Source: Bacteroidetes bacterium OLB9
GTDB lineage: Bacteria; Bacteroidota; Bacteroidia; Chitinophagales; Saprospiraceae
Direction of reading: 5' to 3'
Length of the DNA: 64,000 nt
Assembly (NCBI GenBank): GCA_001567255.1
Contig: LNBW01000053.1
Coordinates: forward strand, 19,034 to 83,033
In this document: positions 1 to 10,200 of the stretch, one piece after another
How positions within the stretch are numbered: the first letter of the stretch is position 1
Layout: each line of letters opens with the position of its first letter
The notes under the pieces: model-generated
Seen by the model: only the letters and a program-made list of their open reading frames with translations
What the model was told of the DNA's origin: nothing
Database searches by the model: none
Made by a program: the position numbers and the translations under genes

Positions 1-1
1 T

Positions 2-1168
2 GAAGAATCTAATCCGGGATATAAACAAGCACTATATCGAGCCATTGAAGATGCTGCTAAAGAAAGCCATCTTAGAAATGATGAGATTTATACGATTAAG
101 GTAGTATTTCATGTTGTTTATAAGACAGAAGAAGAAAATATCCACGACTCATTGCTTGTACGGCAGATAGAAAGACTCAATCGCGATTATAGAAGACAAA
201 ATGCGGATACCATCAATTTGCGGGATGTTTTTCACCCGGTTGCCGCTGATGCAAGGATAGAGTTTGAATTAAATGAAATTAGAAGAGTGCAAACGACTAA
301 AACATTTAGGCCTTCATTCACAGGCCTTCCAGACCAAGTCAAGCAGACAGCCAATGGTGGTAGTGATGCAAAGGATCCAGACCATTACCTCAATATTTGG
401 GTATGTAAAATTGAGCCTTTGACTTTTCTTGGGCTTGAGAGTCCAGTTCTAGGTTATGCATATCCTCCTGATGCATTGTCACATTGGCCTGCTGGTTCAG
501 CAGCACCTGCCAAAGAGTTAGAGGGTGTGGTCATCGATTACCGCACTGTGCGGGATGATAGTTATTACATCAAACAATTGAATAATAACATTCCCATGCT
601 CGGCCGAACGACTGTACATGAAGTTGGTCATTTTCTAGGATTGCGCCATATTTCTGGTGATGCGGGCATACTAGGCGTCAATTGTGAAGGCAATGATGGT
701 GTGGATGACACACCTACACAAGGCATGCAAAGCCAGTTTGACTGTAACAAAGAACAAAATACCTGTGGTGCCGGCGAGCCGGGAGATTTGCCGGATATGG
801 TAGAAAACTATATGGATTATTCATCGGAAGATTGTCAAAATACTTTTACGAAAGGGCAAGTGGCCATTATGCGCAGTGTGTTGACTACATTGAGAAAAGG
901 ATTGATTGAAGATGTGTCCGGTACGGATGACGTTAAAATCTCGGGTATCACCCTTGTACCTAATCCGACCTCTGGCTATTTCAGTATAAAAAATACGAGT
1001 GATGTGATCATTCATTCACTTGAAATCATGGACATCCGGGGTCGAATCATTCAACAATTCAATAGTGGTTTTGATGGATATTTTACATTGGATAATTTAG
1101 AGGCAGGATTGTATTTTGTAAGGATTAATCATCAAATTACCAAAAAATTAGTGATAGCAAATCCTTAA
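2..1168 (+). CDS. M43-type (pappalysin-like) secreted metalloprotease, T9SS-sorted, 5' partial
   Basis: The frame is open from the first bases of the window, so the N-terminus (signal peptide and part of the propeptide) lies outside. An internal TTG at 152 is not the start, because the in-frame residues before it include FHVVYK, typical of the strand before the catalytic domain in this family. The zinc site HEVGHFLGLRH (HExxHxxGxxH) is at about 613-645, followed by a Met-turn region NYMDYSSEDC. The last ~80 residues form a T9SS C-terminal sorting domain (VPNPTSGYF start, GLYFVRI and KKLVI end). The product is predicted to be a zinc endopeptidase exported through the outer membrane. Substrate unknown. 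Confidence 0.85.
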   Translation, partial: EESNPGYKQALYRAIEDAAKESHLRNDEIYTIKVVFHVVYKTEEENIHDSLLVRQIERLNRDYRRQNADTINLRDVFHPVAADARIEFELNEIRRVQTTKTFRPSFTGLPDQVKQTANGGSDAKDPDHYLNIWVCKIEPLTFLGLESPVLGYAYPPDALSHWPAGSAAPAKELEGVVIDYRTVRDDSYYIKQLNNNIPMLGRTTVHEVGHFLGLRHISGDAGILGVNCEGNDGVDDTPTQGMQSQFDCNKEQNTCGAGEPGDLPDMVENYMDYSSEDCQNTFTKGQVAIMRSVLTTLRKGLIEDVSGTDDVKISGITLVPNPTSGYFSIKNTSDVIIHSLEIMDIRGRIIQQFNSGFDGYFTLDNLEAGLYFVRINHQITKKLVIANP

Positions 1169-1213
1169 AATACGGTACCCAATTTAAAAATGGGCTAGAG
1201 CGTGTAATAAATT

Positions 1214-2521
1214 CTAGGTTCTTATTACTTTGAGGATATGTTTTGTCTGATTAGTTATTTTTACGCGTTCTGAAATACCCGTCATTAGCAAGGCAACAAT
1301 GCCTTGTGTATCAGCTAGTATTTGAATATCTTCTTTCTCAAATACTGACAATTTTTTGTTAGTAAGGTAGTCTTTCACCTTTTGTTTTTGACCCTTCATG
1401 CCCAGTGGACTGATAATATCTCCTGGCAATTGTTTTCTTAATACAAGCGGAAAATGAAGCTGGTCAGCATCTAAGTAAAGAAAATCACTATCTTTGAGAC
1501 TGTTAGGCAGCTCGTCTATGGTCGTCAACTCAATTCTAAAATTGCATAATGAGACAGCGCAAGGTATTCTTTGAATGACAACAGGGTCATAGTTGACAAT
1601 ATTTTTTTTGGGTCGGATGATTAAATTGTTGCCATGAATTACACATTCGTGGCTAGAAGTGGTAAAGAGCGCTGAGGTGCAGGCTGTGAGCATATCATCG
1701 CATTGTGTAGAACTGAAGCCGTATATTTTTAATTTCTGAAAAAGCAAAGCCGCTCCCAAAGGTAGGGTCTTTATTTTCCCAATGGAAATGCGCATTAAGT
1801 CACTGCCAGGAATAGTACTTTGCTTAAAGAAATCTTCCACAAGAAAAGATAACACTTGATCAGCACTATGCACATTTTGAATCGTAGTGAACATACCTTT
1901 GTCAGATCGGTAATCGGCTGTGTATATCTGTGGCAAGATCTGATGCCTTATTCTATTGCGAAGGTATTTGTCGGAGTCATTGCTGGCATCATCGCGATAA
2001 GGAATTTTATGTTTTGAAGCAAAATCCGTTATTTCCATGCGGCTAGCCCAAAGCAATGGTCGGATGATCTTGCCGACTTTTGCTTCCATGCCTGACAATC
2101 CGCTCAAGCCTGAGCCGCGCATTATATTCATAATAAACGTTTCTATCACATCATCTCTGTGATGGGCTGTGGCAATTTGAGCACAGTGTTGTTCTTCTGC
2201 TAAATTCATCAACCATTCATATCTGATGATTCTTGCTTTTTGCTGTAGATTCCCATTTTCGAATACGATAGGATCAATGTCTAGTTTGAAAAAGTGAATA
2301 CCTTTATTTTTGCAATAATCTGATACCAGTCTGGCATCTTCATCTGATTCAGCGCCTCTGAGATGATGATTGATATGTGCTATTTTGATTGATAGCTTGC
2401 ATTGTACAAATAGTTCAGCCATGACCATAGAATCTCTGCCACCTGATACGGCTAGTAGGGTGGTGCTACCGGGTGATATGAGATTTTGCTGTGATATATA
2501 ATCCCTAAATGAATTGAGCAT
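1214..2521 (-). CDS. tilS: tRNA(Ile)-lysidine synthetase TilS
   Basis: TilS converts the wobble cytidine of tRNA-Ile(CAU) to lysidine using ATP and lysine, so that the tRNA reads AUA; it is cytosolic and normally essential. The N-terminal N-type ATP-pyrophosphatase domain has the PP-loop SGGRDSMVM at residues ~26-34 (SGGxDS), then INHHLRG and IATAHHRDD. A TilS C-terminal domain is visible (LRKQLPGDIISPLGMKGQ). At 435 aa the length fits the Bacteroidota family, and the ATG start at 2521 is well placed. It is divergent from the lipoprotein gene at 2663. Confidence 0.93.
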   Translation of the reverse strand: MLNSFRDYISQQNLISPGSTTLLAVSGGRDSMVMAELFVQCKLSIKIAHINHHLRGAESDEDARLVSDYCKNKGIHFFKLDIDPIVFENGNLQQKARIIRYEWLMNLAEEQHCAQIATAHHRDDVIETFIMNIMRGSGLSGLSGMEAKVGKIIRPLLWASRMEITDFASKHKIPYRDDASNDSDKYLRNRIRHQILPQIYTADYRSDKGMFTTIQNVHSADQVLSFLVEDFFKQSTIPGSDLMRISIGKIKTLPLGAALLFQKLKIYGFSSTQCDDMLTACTSALFTTSSHECVIHGNNLIIRPKKNIVNYDPVVIQRIPCAVSLCNFRIELTTIDELPNSLKDSDFLYLDADQLHFPLVLRKQLPGDIISPLGMKGQKQKVKDYLTNKKLSVFEKEDIQILADTQGIVALLMTGISERVKITNQTKHILKVIRT

Positions 2522-2553
2522 TATTTTATTAGGCTGTTTTTAAAATGGTTGAT

Positions 2554-2589
2554 TATCTTTGCATTTTGCTTTCACTGAGCACAAAGATA
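2554..2589. promoter_or_regulatory. divergent candidate promoter -7 elements (TATCTTTG on each strand)
   Basis: A perfect Bacteroidota -7 motif (TAnnTTTG) occurs on the plus strand at 2554-2561, facing the lipoprotein gene at 2663. Its mirror occurs on the minus strand at 2582-2589, facing tilS. Neither has a clear TTTG -33 element at the expected 19-bp spacing, so these are candidates only. Confidence 0.35.
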
Positions 2590-2662
2590 CATCACTTTTA
2601 AGTGAAGTATTTTATAAATAGTTACGTAATTGATATTTTTTCAAATTAAGATATTTTGTAAT

Positions 2663-3272
2663 ATGAAATACTTTGTTTATCTGATTTTTTTTTACATTGG
2701 TTATAGGAATTGGTTGTAAAGAGCCAGGCCAAAATGGTACAACATCCTCAAAGGTGGACACTAGCACTATGCCTATTGATCAGCTTTCTATTATCCATAA
2801 CCAGAGAAATATATCTGACAGTATGGTGGTAGTTTGGCGCAATCATGCAAAGGGCATTCTGGAACATAGGATCAGTCAGTCGGACCCAAAGATGACTACA
2901 TCCATCACTAAAGATTTATATCATGTGCAAGGAGTACTGAGAGGTTCTGATGTTACCTTTGGTCACGATCTCAAAGGCGCTTGGTTTGATTTTAATGATG
3001 ATCAATCTTATACCTACGGCTATTTTGCTGAAACTTATGGTAGTGGCCGCTATCATTATGAGACAAATCGTGGTTTATTACTACTTGTGGACAATGATGA
3101 AAGGATGAAACCTCAAGAATTTAAAGTGATAGCTGCTGCTGAAAACCTGGTTTTGCAAGGTGAAGCCACCTATAATGATAACAATATGCAGGTTAAAATG
3201 AATCGTCAGGTAGGCTTTCCACAACCACCACCACCGGCTAGAGATGATGAGTATGATGATTTATTCAAATAA
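2663..3272 (+). CDS. lipoprotein of unknown function, frame broken in a T9 run
   Basis: The ATG at 2663 opens a signal peptide (MKYFVYLIFF) that runs out of frame after a run of nine T at 2685-2693. Removing one T joins it to the downstream frame and gives a classic lipoprotein leader ending in GIGC followed by KEPGQ. The mature part (~190 aa) has a run of prolines near its end (PQPPPPA) and no domain I recognise. The downstream frame alone would begin at a TTG at 2697, inside the signal peptide, which is not credible as a start. The break is either a sequencing error or a slippage site. The gene ends 5 bp from the convergent DUF1684 gene. Confidence 0.6.
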
Positions 3273-3277
3273 TTCTA

Positions 3278-3904
3278 TTATCTACGTACTTCCTTAAATT
3301 TACCTTTGAAGGTTTTTTCTCCTGCTTTGACGGATAGGTTAAGATGGTTGTCTCTCGGTGGGACAGGACAATTATAACCATTGCTGTAAGCACACCAGGG
3401 ATTATAACACCGATTGAAATCGATTATAATTTGATTGTTTTTTATATCCTTAATGGTATAATCCATATATCTGCCTCCACCGTAGGTTTCATCGCTATTT
3501 GTCAAGTCTTTGAATGGTAAAAACAAATGTTCAGCATACTCCTGTTGATTGGCCAGTGCAAGGTTTTGATATAGTTTGAGTGAGAATTTTTGATTTTTAT
3601 ATTGGCAAAAGGCTGTAGCATATGCTTTAAATTTTTTAGTTCTGCCACTATAGGTCGGCATATCTATCGGCATAGCATTATCCTCTAAAATACAGTTGCA
3701 GGTCAGTTTCCATTTAGCATCGGGATTGTAAAAATCTAACAACACTAGATCATCTGCATCAAGCGGTGAAGCTTCAGTATCTAGAAAATCCTTTTTATAT
3801 GCTTCCCGATACTGATCGACTTCATTGCGAAATGATTTACTAGTTCCACAAGATGTTAAAAGTACGGTGATGATCACCAATAAAATTGAATGGTAATTTT
3901 GCAT
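3278..3904 (-). CDS. DUF1684 family lipoprotein
   Basis: The protein is 208 aa with a lipoprotein leader (MQNYHSILLVIITVLLTSC; Cys at residue 19). The mature part shows the DUF1684 pattern: VDQYREAYKKDF and SPLDADDL near the start, GGGRYMDYT in the middle, and a C-terminal block IDFNRCYNPWCAYSNGY then NCPVPPRDNHL and AGEKTFKG. The usual motif here is DFN-x-AYNPPCAF with CPLPP and EN. The function of DUF1684 is unknown, and the lipoprotein is probably periplasmic or outer-membrane anchored. It lies 18 bp downstream of the TolB-like gene and may share its transcript. Confidence 0.75.
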   Translation of the reverse strand: MQNYHSILLVIITVLLTSCGTSKSFRNEVDQYREAYKKDFLDTEASPLDADDLVLLDFYNPDAKWKLTCNCILEDNAMPIDMPTYSGRTKKFKAYATAFCQYKNQKFSLKLYQNLALANQQEYAEHLFLPFKDLTNSDETYGGGRYMDYTIKDIKNNQIIIDFNRCYNPWCAYSNGYNCPVPPRDNHLNLSVKAGEKTFKGKFKEVRR

Positions 3905-3922
3905 AAATTATGAATTTTCAGA

Positions 3923-4815
3923 TTATTCAGGTTGTTTTTTAGCAGTAAAAACAAGACGATGGTGGTTCCAGCTCATGCGCTGGATATGATGAATACCATA
4001 ACCAGCAAAATCATAAAGTTCTTGCCATCCTAGATCGGAACTAGCTTCAAATTTTAATAATCTGGAATCATCAGCTGCTAGGATCATATCGTCATTGACC
4101 AATTCAAAATCTTCGGTACCGCGAGGCATGGAGCAAACAGTATTGAACTGACCCGTTACCGGATCGTATGTTTTTAAAAACCACTGCAGATTATTGGTCT
4201 TATGCACAAAATATAACAGACCTTTACTGTTCGTCTTTAAGCACCTTCCAATATGATCTGTAATGATGCTAACCTTTTGATTTACAGTATTGGCGATTGC
4301 TAATTGTGGTGGATTAGCTACTAAAAACAATGCAACATTTTCATAATCAAGCCATGAGTAATATCCGATATTATTTAGCTTAGGAAGTAAGCGCATACCG
4401 GAATTGGTTCTAGACAATGGATACCTCCACAGGCTTTGATCGACACCATCTCTTTCGATCCTCACAGTTGTAAAATTATGGTTGTCCGGTGTAGGTGTAG
4501 GAGAAAATTCACTGATACCATCTGTATCTGTGACTTTAAACATATTTTTATTGGTGAGTTGCAATGCAATAATATCTGTAAACTTTTCATCAGGTTGTAG
4601 AGAAGTAATATAGATCGTTTTTTTTGTCAAAAAAATCTTGGCTGATTATTATATCCTTTAGGATTAAAAGAGTTCAGAAAACTGATTTTCTTTAACTCAA
4701 AAGGTGCATTGTCGTCACTAAATTCAGCAAGATACAAGTCAAATGGGTCATATTGAGCACTTATAGGAATTATCAAGGTGGATAGGATGGTTAATAATAA
4801 GGCAATCCTGAGCAT
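3923..4815 (-). CDS. TolB-like beta-propeller secreted protein, frame broken at T7
   Basis: Two frames make one protein of about 297 aa. The N-terminal part (from 4815) has a signal peptide MLRIALLLTILSTLIIPISA and a segment ending NQPRFF, then TGA. The remainder continues one frame away as KTIYITSLQPDEKFTDI, the usual continuation of TolB/PD40-type propellers in Bacteroidota. The change falls in a minus-strand run of seven T (plus 4629-4635); one more T, or a -1 slip on T TTT TTT, restores the frame. Repeated short blade motifs (GLLYFVHK, DDMILAADDSRLLKF) support a propeller. Function unknown; such proteins often act as periplasmic binding or scaffold modules. Confidence 0.65.
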
Positions 4816-4841
4816 GGTGTAAGATTTATAATAATATTGTA

Positions 4842-4849
4842 CAAATATA
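4842..4849 (-). promoter_or_regulatory. candidate -7 promoter element for the TolB-like gene
   Basis: On the minus strand this reads TATATTTG (TAnnTTTG) 26 bp before the ATG at 4815. No TTTG is seen at the -33 position. Confidence 0.3.
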
Positions 4850-4895
4850 CAAAATTTTATCTATGACTATAGCGACACTTGCAGATTAAATTCGA

Positions 4896-5819
4896 TTAGC
4901 CGATCCTCCATAATTTGATAAGTCTGTCGTCACTGGCTGATGCTAGTATATGGTGAGGAGCTAGCCATTGGAGTTGATTGACGGAATTGATGTGGCCTTT
5001 ATGTTGAAAGTCTAATAACTGAATCGGTGCAAGCGTGTCTTCATGCCAAAGCCGAATAGTTTTGTCTCTCGACGCTGTTGCAATGATGGGTAATGGCTTC
5101 AAATGCACAATGTCATTGATTGTGTACCAGTGAGCGGCAATATCAGCAATCAATTGAGGTGTTTCATTCATATCCCACATTTTAAGATGGGCGTCGCGAC
5201 CTCCGGTGATTAGTTGTTTTTTTTGATTCCATAGCATGGCAAAAACCGTATTTTCGTGAGCAGCTGCTATGATTTTTTTTACTGAGTAGTCTATTAATGA
5301 TAGCTCGTAAATGTGGTGATCTGTACCACCGAGATATAAAGTATTGTTGTCAATGCTAGGTAGAATGCTGCGCAATCCTTGATGGTTGACAACAACGGTC
5401 AGTTCTGCTAGACATAATACTGTATTCCACAAAATAGTGGTACCATCCCTACTAATGGAAATAAGATGTGTAGGTGATACCTGGTAAAACCCAAAGACGC
5501 CTTTAGTATGGTTGTAAGTTTCAGCTTTGACGACCTTGTCTTCTAGGTCTATCCAGAATATCCTACCATACATATCTCCCGCAACGATGGTTTTATTATC
5601 TTCAAGGATCATCATGCTGAAGATCGTCGCTTTAGTGTCTGCTACAAGGTATCCGTCATTTCCCTCACCTGCTCCTTGCCATTTTACTATCCATCCATCA
5701 CCACCTGCACTATATAATTCATCTTTTTCTTCATCATAAGCGAGAGTATAAACGGAGCCATTGTGACCTTTATATTCTTTAAAAAGTGTGGCAAATTTTT
5801 CTTTACTCAAAACATCCAT
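4896..5819 (-). CDS. cytoplasmic WD40-repeat protein
   Basis: The protein is 307 aa made almost entirely of WD40 blades. Repeat ends are visible as AGGDGWIVKW, SRDGTTILW, GTDHHIYEL, GGRDAHLKMWDM, SRDKTIRLWHE and SDDRLIKLW, so about seven blades close one propeller. No signal peptide is present, so it is probably cytosolic and a protein-protein scaffold. I chose the ATG at 5819 (MDVLSKEKF) rather than an upstream TTG at 5840. Small stand-alone WD40 proteins of this kind are common in Bacteroidota without an assigned role. Confidence 0.8.
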   Translation of the reverse strand: MDVLSKEKFATLFKEYKGHNGSVYTLAYDEEKDELYSAGGDGWIVKWQGAGEGNDGYLVADTKATIFSMMILEDNKTIVAGDMYGRIFWIDLEDKVVKAETYNHTKGVFGFYQVSPTHLISISRDGTTILWNTVLCLAELTVVVNHQGLRSILPSIDNNTLYLGGTDHHIYELSLIDYSVKKIIAAAHENTVFAMLWNQKKQLITGGRDAHLKMWDMNETPQLIADIAAHWYTINDIVHLKPLPIIATASRDKTIRLWHEDTLAPIQLLDFQHKGHINSVNQLQWLAPHHILASASDDRLIKLWRIG

Positions 5820-6087
5820 TGTTGTTTTAGAGGCTAACAATGTAAACTGTTGCTATGTTTAACGGTGTCAAATATTAGCACCTATATTCTTATTCCTGTT
5901 AGGTCTAGCAATGCAGTTTAGCTTCCACTTTTCCAAGTGGTAATTTATTAGGCTACAAAATTTTGTTATAGGGTCCTATTTTTACTCATTATTCAATAAA
6001 GTGCACCAATAGTCAATATTCTATCGATAACGAAACAAACTACAACAAAAATGAGTTAATAACTGACAAATGAAATTATAGAAACGC

Positions 6088-6729
6088 GTGCCCTTATTAT
6101 ATCAGTCGCATATCGCTAATGGTGGTGTTTTTGGCATCTGGGATGTAAAAGAAGATGAAACTTTTTTTGAAAGAAAAATTGACTTTTATCCGGAGGAGTT
6201 TAAAGAGCTGGAAGGACTCCGCGCTCGAAAAAAGATGGAATGGCTATCATCACGATATTTATTGCACGTTCTATCCCAACGAGAAATCAGAGGCGCATGC
6301 CTGAAAGATGAATTTGGCAAACCCTACTTAAAGGATTCCCCATTCCACATTTCTATCAGTCATAGTTCCTCTTGTACTGCCGTCATTGGATCGCCTGCGT
6401 TTTGTGGTATAGATATCCAGATTATTGTTCCTAAAATTGAGAGAATTGCCCCTAGATTTATCAATACAGTGGAATGGGAATATATTCCTGACCAAGACAA
6501 GATTTTATATTTTCACACGCTGTGGGGCGCAAAAGAAGCCATGTACAAATCTTTTGGGCGAAGAGGTCTAGATTTTAGAAAAGACATGAATATTTTACCT
6601 TTCATGTATCAAGCTGATGGCTTTTTTTTCAGAGGAAGTGTGGTTAAGAATGATTTTAACAAAAATTATACTTTATTTTGCCGTCAGTTTGATCACTTAA
6701 TATTAGTTTATGCACTTCAGGAAAATTAA
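6088..6729 (+). CDS. 4'-phosphopantetheinyl transferase superfamily protein
   Basis: The enzyme transfers phosphopantetheine from CoA to a serine of a carrier protein. It is 213 aa with the Sfp-type pattern: ISISHSSSCTAVI (substrate loop), GIDIQ at residues ~111-115 (Mg-binding Asp; the more common residue is Glu after it) and WGAKEAMYKSFGRRG at ~150-164 with the conserved WxxKEA. The start is GTG at 6088, because the nearby ATG runs into a stop after three codons. The 3' end overlaps the next lipoprotein gene by 20 bp. Whether it serves fatty-acid ACP or a secondary-metabolite carrier cannot be told; no carrier gene is nearby. Confidence 0.85.
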   Translation: MPLLYQSHIANGGVFGIWDVKEDETFFERKIDFYPEEFKELEGLRARKKMEWLSSRYLLHVLSQREIRGACLKDEFGKPYLKDSPFHISISHSSSCTAVIGSPAFCGIDIQIIVPKIERIAPRFINTVEWEYIPDQDKILYFHTLWGAKEAMYKSFGRRGLDFRKDMNILPFMYQADGFFFRGSVVKNDFNKNYTLFCRQFDHLILVYALQEN

Positions 6730-7168
6730 GGTTGTATTTGTTATTATGCTCATTTTCAGTGGGTTGGTCATGAGTTGTCGCAATAAAGTAAATCGTGATG
6801 TTGCTGATAAAAGTACTAGTGTAGAAGCTACCTACGAGACTAAGGAGTTTCTTGAATTTTATGATAGATTTGGTTCAGACAGTGTATTTCAGATGCAGCA
6901 TATAGTATTTCCATTGGAAGGTATGAAAGCCATCGTTGATTCCCTGGAAAGACCTGATCCAGATTTTCATTGGCAAAAGGAGGACTGGGTGATCCATGGT
7001 CCATTTGATGATATGGATGGGACATTTTCAAGGGAATTTGTAGATTTTAATGGCCTTGTGATAGAGAAAATTTATGATCCGTCAGGTACATTTTCAATGG
7101 AAAGGCGATTTAAAAAGTTGGCATCCGGATGGAATCTTATTTATTATCGCGAGATGGGACGATATTGA
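6710..7168 (+). CDS. small lipoprotein, function unknown
   Basis: The protein is 152 aa with a lipoprotein leader (MHFRKIKVVFVIMLIFSGLVMSC). It contains an FxxFYDRFGSDSVFQMQHIVFPLEG segment, resembling the DUF4348-type small lipoproteins of Bacteroidota, but I am not sure of the family. It overlaps the phosphopantetheinyl transferase gene by 20 bp and is very likely co-transcribed with it. Confidence 0.65.
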   Translation: MHFRKIKVVFVIMLIFSGLVMSCRNKVNRDVADKSTSVEATYETKEFLEFYDRFGSDSVFQMQHIVFPLEGMKAIVDSLERPDPDFHWQKEDWVIHGPFDDMDGTFSREFVDFNGLVIEKIYDPSGTFSMERRFKKLASGWNLIYYREMGRY

Positions 7169-7278
7169 GCTATCCTAATCAATACCTTTAAAAATAGTCA
7201 CAAAGAATACATTTTAGCTAAAAACTGAGGCTAAAATCATAAATTTATATATTTTTACGGACTAAATCAATCTAATCA

Positions 7279-10200
7279 ATGCATATGTTACGACATTCTT
7301 TTGCACTGCTGATGGTAGTGTTATTTATCAACAGTATGAGTGCACAGTCTTTTTTCAAAAGAACGGATGAAAGAAAGATTTCTTTGAGAAGTAATGACGA
7401 AAGAACCATTATACCTACAAAATACGAAGTGTTTACGCTAGATGTTGCAGGTATAAAAACCTATTTACGTCAGACTCCTATGGAATTTTCAGGACTTGTG
7501 GGTTTGCCGCTTGAAATACCGATGCCAGATGGTTCGCTTGAAATGTTTGAAGTATTTGAAGCACCTTCCATGGAACCGGAACTTTCAGCAAAGTTTCCTT
7601 CCATTCGATCATATAAAGGTGTAAGTCACAAGGACAGATCAACAAGTGTGCGATTTGCTGTTGGCCCTAATGGATTTTATGCGGCCATTGAGTCATTGGA
7701 TGGAGAAAAATACATTGATCCGTATTCTGAGAAAAACACTGATGACTATATAGTGTATAACGTTAAAGATCATCGTAGTGATATTTATGATAATATCTCC
7801 ATGTGTGGTGTAGAAGGAGGTGCACCTGAAAGTGCTTTTCATGAGACTAGTACCCTATCCGGACGTACCGATATTGTTGACTTACGGATATTTAGACTAG
7901 CTATGGCCTGTACCGGCGAATGGGGAAGAGTAGCCCGAAGGGGCACTGTAGAAAAGTGTCTTGCTGACATGAATACTATGTTAACAAGAATGAATGCGAT
8001 TTATGAGCGTGAATTATCTCTCAGATTTGTATTAGTAGCTGAAAATGATAAATTGATCTTCCTAGACGCTAATACGGATCCTTACAATAATTCAAATGAA
8101 GGTAAAAAAATATTACCTACCAATACCAGAGTGATTAATGGCCTTTTGACTGGAGGAGCTGGTGCTTATGATATTGGTCATGTTTTATCAATTTGTTATG
8201 ACATTGGTGGTGTTGCTCAATTAGGATCAGCATGTCAGAGTAACAAGGGAAATGGCGTGACATGTAATAATAATAATGATTTGTCTAATATTGTAACAAG
8301 GGTAATGGCTCACGAGGTAGGGCATCAATTTGATGCTGCTCACACATGGAATATTTGCTCTGATTATGATGATCAGAGATCTGGCAGCTGGGCTTATGAA
8401 CCTGGGAGTGGTACGACAATCATGTCTTATGCGGGATCATGTGATACCGATGATGTAACAAAAGACAACGATGATTATTTTCATGTAGCATCGTTATTTC
8501 AGATGTATAAAAAAACTAATATAGGTGGAAATGCCTATAGCTGTTCTCAAAAGGTACCAACCAATAATCACTTTCCTACAGTGACAGTTCCTGCTGTTAC
8601 TTACACTATTCCTATATCGACACCATTTGCATTAAGCGGCTCAGGCACTGATGAGGACAATGATAAGTTAACGTATTGTTGGGAACAATATGACTTAGGA
8701 GATAAGGTTGCGCTTGGCACTATTTCTGATAAAGGTCCTTTGTTTAGATCATACAAACCAGCCACTAACGGAGATATTCGATTTATCCCTAAGGCTAATA
8801 ATATCTTATCAGGTAACTATACTGATAAGACTGAACCACTTCCTGATTTAGCTCGTTCATTTACATTTCGGTTGACGGTTAGAGACAATAACGCAGAAGC
8901 AGGTGGAGTCGTTTGGGATGAGTGTAAAGTTGAGGTGACTGATAAGGCAGGTCCATTTAAACTCATATTTCCAGAACTTGATGAAAGGTTTAAAACTGGA
9001 CAGTTAGTAAACATCTTATGGGATGTTGCAAACACAGACAAAGCACCAGTTAATTGTCAAAAAGTCAATATCTATGGTTCATTTTCAGCTGCACTCAGAG
9101 ATGACGACCCTAATTTAGTACCACTTGCCCTTGACGTGCCTAATAACGGAAGTGCGAATGTAATTATTCCAAACAGAATCAGCAATTTCTTTAGAATTGT
9201 AATCAAAGCAGCAGACAATATTTTCTTAGTTTCTTCTAAACTGCCATCAAGAATTGAAGAGGCTACAGAGCCTAATATTTATGTAGTGCCTGAAACCACT
9301 AGTATTAATATTTGTCAGCCAGACACAGGATTTGTCAACTTTATTACACAAGCCCTTGGAGGTTTTGAAGGTAAAGTAGGCTTTTTGATTGATTCTGATT
9401 TGCCTGCGGGCATAACTGCCGTCATGGGGAAAGACACTATTGTAGCAGGCGAAATTAACACGCTGATTATCAATACTAATCAAGTAGTAGGTAGTGTTTC
9501 GGGAACCATAACGGTCAAGACATTTGCTGATGGAGTCGATACCATAATCAATAATGTGGATGTATTTGTTGAAGGCGGTAACATTGATTTTGTGAAGACA
9601 ATTAGTCCTGAAGCGGACGCAGATAATACTACTACGCTACCAAAATTTTTCTGGAATTCAAAGCCGGATGCTATCAGTTACGAAATTCAGATAGCTACCA
9701 ATCCTGATTTTATAGGCAATAGTTTAGTTGCAGAAGCTATAGTTGCTGACACCACTTACATTGTTCCTACATTGCTTAAAAAGTCGACAATATATTACTG
9801 GAGAGTGCGTGGGAATAATAATTGTAAAAGCGGAGAATGGTCTGAGATCAGAGCTTTTTTAACAGAGGTATCGGCTTGCTCTGAGTTGCTTTCAGGCACC
9901 ATGGATATAACCATTGGTGTTGCTAAGGATGCTATTGCTGAAATACCGCTCAGCGTGACATTATCTGGCAATGTAAGTGATGTGAATATTGGATTGATTA
10001 AGGCTACGCACGGTAGATTGAGTGATCTTTCTGCATATCTGGTTTCGCCATCAGGTACAGAAGCCCTTCTGTGGAGTAAAAAATGTGCAAACCAGCAAAA
10101 TGTCAGAATAGGCCTAGATGACCAGTCTCCTGATTTTTTCCAATGTCCTATTAATACTGGCAAACTGTACAGAACAGACGTATCAGGTGGTGCCGCGAAA

